Part shown: positions 44,400-55,304 of the stretch, one piece after another
How positions within the stretch are numbered: the first letter of the stretch is position 1
How the letters are laid out: every line of letters starts with the position of its first letter
Assembly: GCA_030710605.1 (NCBI GenBank)
Contig: CP092868.1
Span: 24,075,047 to 24,139,046, forward strand
Direction of reading: 5' to 3'
Source: Cordylochernes scorpioides
Lineage: Eukaryota; Arthropoda; Arachnida; Pseudoscorpiones; Chernetidae
Length of the DNA stretch: 64,000 bases
Notes under the pieces: model-generated
The model's input: the letters and a program-made list of their open reading frames with translations, nothing else
The model's database searches: none
What the model was told of the DNA's origin: nothing
Made by a program: the position numbers and the translations under genes

Positions 44400-46320
44400 T
44401 AAACGAATACAATAAAGCATCAAGGGCTGCGTATCTTTATTAAAACGACAATTTACGAGCTTTCGAGCACATACGCCCTTCTACAGGAATTAATAACTCA
44501 CTAATAATAATCCAACCTAGTTTGAAATATAATTTATATACATATAGCTATTATTTTGCATATCTGCTTAACTAGAATAATATTAAAATGATTGAATTTA
44601 CATGTAGGTATAATGATTTGGAAAACTAATTCTAAAATATATGAGGTAATATGATACTTTAAAGTAAACTTATTTTGTATTTTACAAATTTTACAACTTA
44701 CAAGGAATCCCATTAGACATGTGATATCATATGCTATGAATGAATTTGTATTATCTTATTGTATTTAAGTCTATAGAGGCCTTATACCCCAGTCTCCCCC
44801 ACGGCTTAATACTTAAAACTACTAAAACCTTTTTGGATAACAATAAGATAGACCCTAATACAATAGATAAAATAATAGGTTTAATCACATTATGTCTTAG
44901 AGTTAACATTTTCACATTTGACCAGAAACAGTATAAACAAATTAAGGGTTCTCCTATGGGAAGCCCATTGTCTACTCCATTAGCCGAAATAGTAATGAGA
45001 GAATTAGATTTATGGATCACTTCATTATACCCGGCAGATATCATATTATACAGACGATATATAGATGACATATTTTGCATTTGTACCGAAAAACAGATTC
45101 CCAACATCTTAGCCTCTCTCAATAATTACAACAATAGCTTACACTTTACAATAGAAAAAGAAAATAATTGCACATTGCCATTTTTAGATATTAAAATAAT
45201 GAAAATAGATAATAGATTACAAACTACAGTTTACTACAAACCTACTTTCACCCCTAATTATATAAAGTTTTCTTCATTTTGCCCCATCAGTCATAAAATT
45301 AACACAGTGAAAACGTTGACTAAAAGAATTTATACTCATTGTTCACTAAATCTATACAAAAATCATGAAACACAGACAGTTATCCAGAATTTATCTTCAG
45401 CCGGTTACCCTAAAACATTTATATTAAAACATTTCTATCAGGAACAGGTCACATCTAACATGATAGCACAAAAAACTAAAATATACAGGCAAAATTGTTA
45501 CATTCCATATTCCCCGAAATCTATCCATATTTCCAGAACATTAGATAAATTTGGAATAAAAACCTTTTATAGTAACTCACCCAGCCTATCAGATATCTTA
45601 AGAAACCCGATAACAAAAAACAGGCAAACCGAACACATATCACACAGAAAAGAAGTAATTTATTCCATACAATGCAATAACTGTAATGCCAGATATGTGG
45701 GGGAGACAGGAAGAAAATTATATAATAGAATCATTGAGCACAGAAGAAATATAAACAGAAATTGACCTTTATCTTTAATAGTACAGCACTCTAATTCAAC
45801 AGGACATACATTCAACTTAAATGAACCTAAAGCACATTACAACAATATAAGTAACAAATATCAAAGATTAATAATTGAAGCAATAGTGTCCAAGCAATAC
45901 AATAGTATAAATCGCAAAATAGATTTACCAGAAGCATATAATACAATAGACTTAAATACAATAAGATAATACAAATTCATTCATAGCATATGATATCACA
46001 TGTCTAATGGGATTCCTTGTAAGTTGTAAAATTTGTAAAATACAAAATAAGTTTACTTTAAAGTATCATATTACCTCATATATTTTAGAATTAGTTTTCC
46101 AAATCATTATACCTACATGTAAATTCAATCATTTTAATATTATTCTAGTTAAGCAGATATGCAAAATAATAGCTATATGTATATAAATTATATTTCAAAC
46201 TAGGTTGGATTATTATTAGTGAGTTATTAATTCCTGTAGAAGGGCGTATGTGCTCGAAAGCTCGTAAATTGTCGTTTTAATAAAGATACGCAGCCCTTGA
46301 TGCTTTATTGTATTCGTTTA
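44400..46320 (+). mobile_element. Penelope-like element with 374-bp inverted ends
   Basis: Arms 44400-44773 and 45947-46320 are nearly exact reverse complements. They include the hammerhead-like CTGTAGAAGGGCGTATGTGC, TCGAAAGCTCGTAAATT (minus at about 44460-44500, plus at about 46222-46265) and AATAAAGATACGCAGCCCTT. Between them lies the C-terminal half of a Penelope-type reverse transcriptase plus a GIY-YIG domain. The left arm is an inverted copy of the 3' end attached where the RT was truncated, a known outcome of Penelope-like retrotransposition. Confidence 0.9.
44740..45969 (+). pseudogene. Penelope-like RT/GIY-YIG polyprotein, truncated and interrupted
   Basis: Open for 341 codons to TGA at 45763-45765. 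The first dozen residues come from the inverted arm. The real coding part begins at IEALYPSLPH (RT motif A) exactly where its catalytic Asp would stand, so that Asp and the whole N-terminal half are lost. Retained: GSPMGSPLS (residues 70-78, motif B), RRYIDD (105-110, motif C), LPFLDIK (147-152). The GIY-YIG domain begins at residue 306 (YSIQCNNCNARYVGETGR, IIEHRR). After the stop the same frame remains open to 45969 with the rest of the endonuclease region, so TGA is a point nonsense mutation. The element is enzymatically dead. Confidence 0.9.
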
Positions 46321-46553
46321 TAAATTGTACAGGGTTTTTTCATTCTATAATAAATAATATTTGACAAAATACCTTCTTTAAGCAATATTCGCTCGGTAAG
46401 AAGCAGAGTCATAATATATACTTTTAAAAATTGTATTTGATTTAAAGAAGATCATTTTATACATATGCATTCGAGTAAATCCCAGGCATTACCTAGGTCA
46501 TTCAGATAGTTGAGACCAATAATTCTTTGAGCCAAAAGGCAATCTATTGATTA
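46321..46553. other. AT-rich intergenic DNA
   Basis: Nothing recognised. Confidence 0.5.
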
Positions 46554-47259
46554 TCTATTTATATATATAAAAATGAATGTATGTGTGTGTGTCTGTCCTT
46601 TATGCCTGACCAAACCACTCATTGGAACGCAATGAAACTTTGGGAAGTTATTTAGTATAGTACTGGGAAGGTTTCTGAAAAATAATATCTTGAATATCCT
46701 TAGAGTTATTTGCAGATTTGTAGATTTAACTCGCAAGCAGCGCCCCCATTGCGACGATGATAACAAGTTTTTTTTATCTATAAGTTTTATTATCACTAAG
46801 TTTATTATCTTAAAGATTATTTATCAAAAGTAAGATTTTCTACTTATTAATTGCGCACAGGTCAAAGTTAGTTTTTTCATTTATCTACAACATATATATT
46901 GGGAGAATAGATAAAATGATGATTTTGTAATGTAGAAAATTAGAAAAGACAAAATTCAGGATGACACGGCAATTTATTTGAGACAAGAATAATGATACAA
47001 TTCCAAGGCAAGATACTATTCCTTTAACTTCCAATTACCGAGGGAACCAATTAATATTGATTTTTTATTCAACTTATCGAGTATTTTTCAAGGGACCGGT
47101 AAAAAATGTTCACTTTATTGAGAGATTCAAATTTACGAGTTTCAAATTATCAAAATATATCTTTTTTTTTATAAGTTTATAGAGAATTGTTTTAACAAAT
47201 GTTCGTTAGACAAACCTTTACTCGGGTAAAACCCGGGCGAAGCCGAGTACATCCGCTAG
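46554..47259 (+). mobile_element. Non-autonomous Helitron
   Basis: TCTATTTATATATATAAAAA start after A (46553); CTAG end (47256-47259) before T. Subterminal hairpin ACCCGGGC-GAA-GCCGAGT just upstream. The interior has TGAAACTTTGGGAAGTTATT, TACTGGGAAGGTTTCTG and CTCGCAAGCAGCGCCCCC, shared with the fragment at 57120-57260. A His-type SINE fragment lies at 46920-47010. No helicase. Confidence 0.85.
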
Positions 47260-47439
47260 TATTTATATATAAAAGTAGAGAGATGTACCTGGATCTGTAA
47301 AAGAAAAAAAAAATTATTTCACATGACTATTTTTCAAAACAATAACATTTAGTCGTGTAGATTCCTTTACCAAGTTATTCAGATACTATTTAGTTCTGAA
47401 ACTAGAGCGATCCATATTTAAATATCTTTAGATATTAAA

Positions 47440-47620
47440 AAGGCATATATTGGATTGAATAAAATATTTATTTGCCAATATCTCGTTTAGCTGAACTACA
47501 ACCTTTATCAAGGCATTACATTTTGTATTTAAAAAAAACACTTTTTTTATAAAAGATGACAAAGATTGTCGTTCAGCCAACCGAAATATTGGCAAATAAA
47601 TCTTTTTATTCAAAATAATA
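47440..47620. mobile_element. Foldback with TTGATAAAGG stem-loop
   Basis: ATTGGATTGAATAAAATATT, TATTTGCCAATATCTCG is mirrored by CGAAATATTGGCAAATAAAT, CTTTTTATTCAAAATAATAT. Both halves carry the ACCTTTATCAAGG or CTTTGTCA-type centre with GTTCAGCCAACCGAAATATT. Same family as 38607. Confidence 0.65.
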
Positions 47621-47639
47621 TATGTATTTTTATTATCTG

Positions 47640-47770
47640 GAGGAGTAAATATCTTTATTTATGGGGTTGCTAACCAGAATGGATGTTTTTTGAGCCCCAA
47701 AAAAAGATGCCATGACTAGGATTCAAACCTGGGTTATTGCGGCTACAACGCTTTATCTAAAAATTCGTTC
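47640..47770 (-). mobile_element. His-type SINE fragment
   Basis: On the minus strand: GCGTTGTAGCCGCAATAACC, CAGGTTTGAATCCTAGTCAT and GGCATC, then a TTGGGGCTC body and GGTTAGCAACCCCATAAATA. It keeps only the 3' two-thirds of the tRNA-His module and has no Asn module. Confidence 0.6.
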
Positions 47771-48660
47771 GTTCCAAAATCACTTTATTAGGTACCGCTC
47801 AAAATGAACAACCTAGTTTATGATAATTAAAACAATGAATAATATGTGAAGGTTATTCACCTATTAAACAAAATGTTAACGTGGGATTCAATCCCTGTTC
47901 ATGGCCGTCGGGAATCGAGGGTGTTACCTACTCGTCCTCCGACCTTCTTTTTTGTATCTAAAAATATTTAATATAAAAGTTATATAGATATTTTTAATAA
48001 ATAATTGGGAGTATTTTGGTATCTTTTTGTAAAATAGAGCAATCCATAAATAGATCTTTAATTAAAAAGGCATGTATATTGGATCAAAAAAATTATTTAC
48101 TTTACCAATATTCCAGTTGGCTGAACGTCACCTTTTTCAAGGTACAACAATACATTTATGTCAAGAACAAGCTCAACCTACATAACGTCCATTATATTTT
48201 GGATATATTCGAAGATACCAATCAAAGGTTTAATACAAAATAAGGCTTTTTATCATTAATAAATTCCATATAGATTACTCCATAATTTCTCTACAGAGAC
48301 ATTATAAATATTCGAGAAAAAAAAAGAAAGAAACTGTTGAATATAATACCAAAAGATACAATAGCGGAAGTGGAGGGGGAGTCGTCTGATTGTTAATCCA
48401 TTATTGACACCGGAAGTATGATACCAAAGCAGACGATTCCTGGGGCCCCAAAACTTCCTGTTTCAATTAACACGGTCCTATGGTCACCTTCCTTATCTCT
48501 ATTATATGTACATACATTCAAACACACACATTATTGATGGACAGGGGTAACATTGATTTGATTCATCAACGTTTGAGGTAGGATGTCTTTATGTCGCTTT
48601 TTTAGATGTTAAAAAACAAGAATTATATATTTTATTTATGTTATATTATACACATATATA
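47771..48660. other. Intergenic DNA with one foldback half
   Basis: 48020-48140 matches the arm of 38607-38822 (AAATAGAGCAATCCATAAAT, TACTTTACCAATATTCCAG). 48355-48490 is less AT-rich but unrecognised. No gene. Confidence 0.5.
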
Positions 48661-49505
48661 TGTAATATGATGATGCAATTGTTATTACACTATAATATTT
48701 GTTGTACTACACTGTTGTAGAATCCTGTCGACTTAACCGTTCTGTGGCAATATCGTTGTGGGGTTTCTTATTGTTGGATGCGAATGGTGAGATTTGGTTG
48801 AAGCGCAGCCGTTTGAGTGGAAGTTGCAGCATACAGTTAGGAATAATCAGGACACGTGATTGAGTTTGAAAATAAAGGCAACGGGTTGGAGGAAAGAAAG
48901 TTTGATAAGAGCTGAGCGATTTGACTTATTAATTAACTGATCACATGGCGGTGATTGTACTTAGCTGTGGGATGAGCAGAGGGGGAGAGGTCTAGAGCCG
49001 ATGTCACCTCCTTGGGAGCCAAAGCGTAACTAACATTTCTTGCTTTTCGATTTAACACCAAGCTTCAGTTTCTCTCTGATTGGTTGAGATATGATCACAT
49101 GGTGTTTTCCTATTGGTTGACCTACTTAGTGGTTCCTCCCTAATTGGCCGGCGGCTCTCCTTGATGAAAAATGGCCTGCCTGGTATATCCGATTTCGTCA
49201 GGAAGTATTGGGTATCTTGACGCTTATAGCTTCGACGGATATTAGATACGTCCTGTTTTTGCCGGAAGTATTGAGTGCATCTTGGCTAAAATAACTTCTG
49301 CGGTCACTAGAGACGTCCGGTCTCTGCCCCTGCAATGTTGACACAGGGGTGCCAAAATAGTCGTGCCAGCTTTTAGTCTTACTTCCTATATCTTTTGTTA
49401 CTTTCTTTCCTCCAGTTATCTTGTTCTTTATTAAGTCTTTGAAAATCATACATGATACATACATAGTGGGTCGGGGTTGCATTTAATTATATACAAATTA
49501 TGACA
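48661..49505 (-). repeat. 3' LTR of the Gypsy element
   Basis: 845 bp, identical by eye to 55978-56822. On the element's sense strand it begins TGTCATAATTTG and ends CATCATATTACA. A purine-rich TGTAGGGGGCGCATC lies directly outside (49506-49520 on the plus strand), where the polypurine tract should be. A 94-codon frame inside is present in both LTRs and has no recognisable domain. Confidence 0.95.
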
Positions 49506-51101
49506 GATGCGCCCCCTACATGTGAAGAATTCAAGAAGGGGTTAGCCTGAGAGAATTCTGTAAAGTGAAAAATAATTTTGTGGGAAAATTAGTTGTGGGT
49601 ATGGAGGGGCTATATACAAACATTGCTGGTAATATAAAAGTAAAATAGAATGGTGTTGATGATATAGGTTGAGTATAATTAATAGAAATCAAAAATTTTT
49701 AATTGTAAGAAATCAAGGAATGTTATGGTACATAGTGGATTAAAAGAAAAGAAAATGCGCCTAAACGACTTCTACTCGAGTTAAGAAATGAATTCGAGGG
49801 GGTTCTATTTAGGCTTTGAAATCAAAATAAAAATAATATAAAAATAGTTGAATGAAATCAAAATTGAATGTGTTTGGTTGAATGGTGAGAAAAAAAAAAA
49901 AGAAAAATGCCTAACCATATTCTAGCTCGAAATTGGGAATGAAATCGAAGGAATTCTATTAGGTCTTTTGAGAAATCAAAAATAAAAAAAATAAAAAGTT
50001 GGAAGAAATCAAAGTGAGTGCTTGGTGCGTGGTGAGAAAAAAAAAGGAAAAATGCCTAATTATATTCTAGCTCGGAATTGGGAATGGAGACCGAGGGAAT
50101 TCTATTAGGTCTTTTGAGAAATCAAAAATAAAAATAAAATAAAAGTTTTTTGAGCGAAATCAAAGTAGAGTGCTTGGAAAAAAGAAAAATGAAAAATAAA
50201 AAGATTTCAACAACAAAGGGTGATTTAATGTTTTTAGTTTAATCGAAAGTCAGTGAGTTTTCGTTGATAATTGAGTTGTGGCAATATAAGTCAAGTGGTA
50301 AATAGAATGATAATTGATAAATGAAAATGATAATATAAACTAATTGGTAAATAAAATGATAGTTAATGATTAAAATTGATAATAAGTTGAATAAATTGCT
50401 AAATTGATTAAATATTTAAATTTTAATTGAGAGAAAATAATGAAAATGATTGATATGAAAAATAAGGTGTATTGGTTGGAACCCTTTGGTATCTACATGC
50501 CCTGATCTACATGTATTGGTTGCTCCATTTTGCCCTATAAATGTTTTACTTGCTCAATTATGCCCTATAAATTTTTTGTCTCATCTGTAGTGACACTTAG
50601 GTGAAAAACGTGATTCTAGCCCTCAAGTGCGTTTATGCTGTGTGTACAGGAGACATGGAAATCTATATAACCTTTATGTGTAATTTTTTGTCTTTGTGTG
50701 TGTGTTGTGAAAAAATGTTAGAAGTCTGTTGTGTAAGAAATGTGTGAGTTGGTTCTATGTGTTGTCTCGTGGATGTGGAGTTGGTTGGTAAAAATCGATA
50801 TGTAGACTCGAACTGGAATCAAAATCGGTGGTATAGCGAGGTTCCCAGTCGACCTCAATAGGGGATCTTCTCATTGTAATTAGAGATACGGAAGTGGGGT
50901 GTGTCGGGCAAACGAGAGGGAGGGAAATTGGAGATCGGACGAAGGCGCTCCGCTTTGTTTACAGAGGCCGAATTTAACCTCCGTGGACTATACTTCCTGT
51001 CGTGGTGTTTCAAATCTCATTTCCTGCCGTCTATTTATTTTTGGTGCGGCTCAGGGCTTGTTTTTGGAGCGTGATTTCTCCGACACTGGTTGGTTATCTT
51101 T
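49506..51101 (-). other. Non-coding 3' tract of the Gypsy element
   Basis: Between the pol stop and the 3' LTR. It contains three diverged tandem units of about 145-153 bp (starting near 49754, 49907 and 50052, each with ATGCCTAA...TCTAGCTCG and CTATTAGGTCTTTTGAGAAA), then low-complexity A/T runs. No env frame. Confidence 0.8.
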
Positions 51102-54100
51102 TCAGTTACTGCTATCTCTTCGGAGTTTATTTAGATTTTCTGCGAAGATGGTTCCTAAAATTATGAGAAGTTTTATAAATACTTGTCCACAATGAAGAAT
51201 TGCTTGTCCACAATGAAAAACTGTTTGTCCAAAATTAAAAACTACCTCTTGTAGTTCGAAGATTTTCTGATCGGGCATAGCATAGATAAACAAGTAATTG
51301 ATGACTAAAATTGGGATACAGTTGTATGGCAGAAGTAACAAACAAAGGATAAGAATCAGATGAAATATAGGATATTGCCCCATGTTCGTCCACATTTTTG
51401 TAACTGGGGACTCTGAAATATTCGCTTGAACCTTATGAATTGTAGAGTTTGAATGATTGGTAGGTTCGCAGTTCTCCTGTTTGATATCTTTAGGGAGTGG
51501 TGTGATATGATTGAGCTGGTTGTCAGGTTTGCAGTTTTTAACGTCGGGGAAGAGTGATGTAAATCGTCTTGTTGCAAAAATGGCAGGGTCTAAATGCCTG
51601 AAAGGTTCGCTGCTGGTGGGTTTGAACCTTAATGACTCTGTTGGGAATAATTCGGGTGTTAAATGTTTGAAAGGGAACGTGTAATTGGGGTTGTGCTTTA
51701 TATGATAGGTGTTAACGGCGGGTGGTGATATATAATGGATTTTTTCCGTATACAGTTTAAGTTTGTTGACGTGGATTGTGTCAGTGTCTCTTTGAAGTGG
51801 TTGATTTGGTCGATCTATGCGGACCACATTTGGTGAAATAATTTCTAATATTGTGTGAGGTCCTGTGAAATATGGCGCAAGTTTCCCTGTATTTGGGTGG
51901 TGATATAATTTTACTAACACTAGATCACCTACTTCGAAATGTGGTTGCTTGTGTCGTTGGTCATAAGTGTTTTTGTCTTGTAAATGTTTGTTTTGTGTGC
52001 GTGTGTGTGCAATTTTTCTAGCTTTGTCGATATCTGGGTACGGTGTGTTATGATTAGAGATTTCTGGGGGTAGGATACCAAACATTAAGTATATGGGTGG
52101 AAAACCTGTGGTAGAGTGGGGTGTCTTGTTATATATAAGTGTAACCTTCTTGACCAACTTGGTCCATGCGACCTTAGGATTTTCTAGGTGTAATAACCTA
52201 AGTTTTCCCGTGAGGGTGGCGTTTAGGCGTTCACATAGGCCGTTGGCTTGTGGGTTGTTGCTGGTTGTGATTAACGGGTGAATATTTCTATTAAGGAGAA
52301 AACTACGAAATTTGGGTGAAGTGAAGGCAGGGGCTCTATCCGTAAGAAGGCGTTTTGGAGAACCATCCTGGAATACTCGTTTAAGTACCTGTTGGTAGGT
52401 GATGGTACTGGTGGATTTAGATGGAAAAGCCCACGCGTAGCGTGAAAAATGATCGACTACCACATGGAGGTATATCTTGGTGTTGCCATATTTGGCAAAT
52501 CCTGCTATGGTGTCCAGAGATAAGAGGTCGAAGGGTTCTTTAGATTCCGGAGGTTGACTTAATTCTCCGTAAGTGGGTCCTACTGGACGTTTTGTTAATT
52601 GGCAGGTGGGACAGGTCTTAACTTTTTGTTTAATATCTTTTGACATACCTTGCCAGTAATATTGTGTGGAGATAATTCGTGACATTTGGGAAATACCGGG
52701 GTGATTGTATTGTGTGTGTACTGTTTGTAAGAGTTGTTGTATGAGTGGTTTTGGAAGTATAATCTTGGTTACACCTTTTCGGGAAACTGTATGTAATCCA
52801 TTACGATCAATGGTCAAACTAGACTCTTTCGATGGAGGAGGTTGATGGGTCTTGATAAGGGTGGCGTCCAAGAATCCACAAAACGGGTTACGGGATAAGA
52901 GATCTGCTTCATATTGTAGTTTTCCCTTTATGTAGCGGACCTCGTATTCGTAACTCGATAGTCGTAAACTCCATCGAAACAGTCTGCCGGACGGGTTTTT
53001 GATGGTTTTCAGCCACTGCAATGCGTGATGGTCAGAAAATATTGTAAATTTTCTGCCCATAAGATAGATGCGAAACTTCTCCACACTCTCAACGATTGCT
53101 AAGCACTCAAGTTCAGAGATGGAGTAGTTTTTCTCGTGTGGGCGCAATGTTCGGCTGAAATATTGAACTGGGTATACGTTTCCGTCAGGGTGAACTTGTT
53201 TGAGAATGCCTGCTATACCGAGGGTGGATGCATCGCAATACACTTGGCATGGCAGACCTTCTTTGTAAAGGTGTAAAATGGGGTGTTGTGTGAGGTTTCC
53301 TTTCAGGTCAATGAACGCCTCTTGACAAGCTTCATTCCAGTTCCACACGACGTCCTTTTTGAGGAGATTGTTGAGTGGTGCTCGCAAGCGAGCGTATTCC
53401 GGAATGAATTTGTTATAGACGTTCACAGCGCCTAAGAAGGATTGTAGTGTTTTTCGGTTGTGTGGTTGTTTAATGGCGTGGATGATGTCGGTATTGCGTG
53501 TAAGTGGTGTAATTGTACCAGCTGTGATGGTGTACCCTAGAAAATTTATGGATTGCTTAAAAAATTCGCATTTTGCGAAGTTAAGTTGTAACTTCTCCGC
53601 TTCGCAAAAGGCGAAAAATTGTCGCAGGTGGTTTTGATGTTCCTCCAATGTGTTGGAGTAAATGATGAAATCATCAAAGTAATGTGCCACACAGTCAAGT
53701 CCGTGTCTTTGTAGGACCTGACTTATGGCTCGTTCGTAAATCTGAGGACTGGTTTTTAACCCGAAAGGTAATCGAGTGGGTTGGTATAATCCTTCAAAGG
53801 TGGCAAATGCTAACAGTGGTCGAGAATCGGGGTGTATTGGGACTTGCCAATACGCAGAGGATATGTCGGCCGTGGAAAAATATTTGGCCTGTGCGAGGCG
53901 GTCTAGGATATCCTCGATTCTCGGGAGGGGATGGACATCAGAGCTGATTAGCTCATTCACCTTCCTATAATCGATACAAAACCGTTTGGTTTTGTCGCGC
54001 TTAGTGACGAGGGTGACAGGGCTCGAGAAAGGTGAAAAAGATTGCTCTATGATGCCGTTCTCCAGCATTTGTTGTATTTGGTTACGGATTTCTTGTTGGT

Positions 54101-55304
54101 CACATATCGGAACACGATATGGACGTATGGTGATTATTTTTTCGGAATTCGTGGGTATTTTTACTGGTGGAATCCGTAAGCATGGTACGTTGAATTTGTC
54201 CTGTGAAAAAATGTGAGTGTACCTTTGTAGAAGTGTTGTGAACTGTGGTGTATAATGAGTGTTAGGTGTTGTGTTGTAGTATGCATGTGGTAAAGGGTTT
54301 TGTTGTGTATTAGTGTGAGTGTCGAGTTCGTTGTGTGGGTTGGTCATGTGAGAGTTGTGCAACGGTGTGTGATCACCTATGTTTTTGGTATGCGAGTTGT
54401 CCCGCTGTGTGGGTGCGTTTTGGGCAGGTTCATAAGTTGAAGTTGTTGTGGTTTGATTATTTGAGGGCATGTAAAAAGGGCAATTGGCTTTAGTGAAAAA
54501 GGGGCATGTAGATAAGTGGGGTTTTCTCAATGAATGCACGCAATGGTTGTCATAGGCGGAAAGTTGGGATGTGGGGAAAATTTTTTGTGACATCGCCTGA
54601 CACTGCCAGTACGTGCATACATTGGACACATGATTAAAATGGTAGGAAAGGGTAGACAATGGGGCGCCCAGCTGGAGTATAGTGCATTTATTAAAATCTA
54701 TGGTTAATCTGAATTTATGGAGGCTATTGATACTAAGAATTCCGAATGGTAATGGTGCATTCACTACATGGAAATACTCCTTTCGTGATATTTGTCCTAT
54801 TGTCAGTGGGATAGATAGTTTACCCATGGTTTTTGCAAATCCGTTTAGGGTTTGGAGTTGTAGTGAATGTCCCTCAAGGGTTAAATTAGGCAGGTGGGTT
54901 TTTAGCATATGATAAATATCATATGGCACTATACTCAGGCTGGCGCCTGTATCAATTAAAAAGGGGCATGATACATTAGGGGTTAGAAAAAGTTTGACAG
55001 TCAGTTGGTTTAGGGATCCTACCTCAGTCTCGAAAGGGCTGTCCGGCTGAGGTGTCTCTGGCTTGACTTGGTTGTGATGAAGTCGGAACTGGTGATTTTG
55101 GGACCGTTTGCACTGTCCGGACTTTTTCGTGGGTCGTCGGGATTGGTCGACGTCGGCATTCGCTGTGCCAGTGTCTCGCGCCGCAGAACTTGCAGTTGGA
55201 CGGCGGAAGAGGTGCATTCCATGCACCTGGGCGCCGGGATGTGCTGTGGTACGGACCCGACATTGTGGGTGGTTGATCTTCTCTGGATCGCGTTGCCGGT
55301 ACAC
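51102..55304 (-). CDS. pol: Gypsy pol polyprotein
   Basis: 1,400 codons without interruption. Residues 1 to about 85 overlap gag in another frame and may not be used. Protease: LIDTGAS at 116-122. Reverse transcriptase: DYRKVN (445), LPFGLK (512), and catalytic HYFDDF with FDD at 543-545. RNase H: D691, E731, D758, D801. Integrase: zinc site H863/H868 and C898/C901, catalytic D931, D989, E1025 with D-x35-E spacing. A GPF-like module (FTGPHTI, then VNKLKLY) follows. The last 93 residues are unusual: a strong hydrophobic segment (about 1314-1338, FHLILILCLLLLP...) and a repeated CGQ motif (FHCGQAILHCGQ). All catalytic residues are present. Confidence 0.95.
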   Translation of the reverse strand: MYRQRDPEKINHPQCRVRTTAHPGAQVHGMHLFRRPTASSAARDTGTANADVDQSRRPTKKSGQCKRSQNHQFRLHHNQVKPETPQPDSPFETEVGSLNQLTVKLFLTPNVSCPFLIDTGASLSIVPYDIYHMLKTHLPNLTLEGHSLQLQTLNGFAKTMGKLSIPLTIGQISRKEYFHVVNAPLPFGILSINSLHKFRLTIDFNKCTILQLGAPLSTLSYHFNHVSNVCTYWQCQAMSQKIFPTSQLSAYDNHCVHSLRKPHLSTCPFFTKANCPFYMPSNNQTTTTSTYEPAQNAPTQRDNSHTKNIGDHTPLHNSHMTNPHNELDTHTNTQQNPLPHAYYNTTPNTHYTPQFTTLLQRYTHIFSQDKFNVPCLRIPPVKIPTNSEKIITIRPYRVPICDQQEIRNQIQQMLENGIIEQSFSPFSSPVTLVTKRDKTKRFCIDYRKVNELISSDVHPLPRIEDILDRLAQAKYFSTADISSAYWQVPIHPDSRPLLAFATFEGLYQPTRLPFGLKTSPQIYERAISQVLQRHGLDCVAHYFDDFIIYSNTLEEHQNHLRQFFAFCEAEKLQLNFAKCEFFKQSINFLGYTITAGTITPLTRNTDIIHAIKQPHNRKTLQSFLGAVNVYNKFIPEYARLRAPLNNLLKKDVVWNWNEACQEAFIDLKGNLTQHPILHLYKEGLPCQVYCDASTLGIAGILKQVHPDGNVYPVQYFSRTLRPHEKNYSISELECLAIVESVEKFRIYLMGRKFTIFSDHHALQWLKTIKNPSGRLFRWSLRLSSYEYEVRYIKGKLQYEADLLSRNPFCGFLDATLIKTHQPPPSKESSLTIDRNGLHTVSRKGVTKIILPKPLIQQLLQTVHTQYNHPGISQMSRIISTQYYWQGMSKDIKQKVKTCPTCQLTKRPVGPTYGELSQPPESKEPFDLLSLDTIAGFAKYGNTKIYLHVVVDHFSRYAWAFPSKSTSTITYQQVLKRVFQDGSPKRLLTDRAPAFTSPKFRSFLLNRNIHPLITTSNNPQANGLCERLNATLTGKLRLLHLENPKVAWTKLVKKVTLIYNKTPHSTTGFPPIYLMFGILPPEISNHNTPYPDIDKARKIAHTRTQNKHLQDKNTYDQRHKQPHFEVGDLVLVKLYHHPNTGKLAPYFTGPHTILEIISPNVVRIDRPNQPLQRDTDTIHVNKLKLYTEKIHYISPPAVNTYHIKHNPNYTFPFKHLTPELFPTESLRFKPTSSEPFRHLDPAIFATRRFTSLFPDVKNCKPDNQLNHITPLPKDIKQENCEPTNHSNSTIHKVQANISESPVTKMWTNMGQYPIFHLILILCLLLLPYNCIPILVINYLFIYAMPDQKIFELQEVVFNFGQTVFHCGQAILHCGQVFIKLLIILGTIFAENLNKLRRDSSN

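Noticed and set aside
49198-49482. 94-codon frame present in both LTRs
   Set aside because: Its identity in the two LTRs only reflects LTR identity. There is no domain, and it lies in U3.
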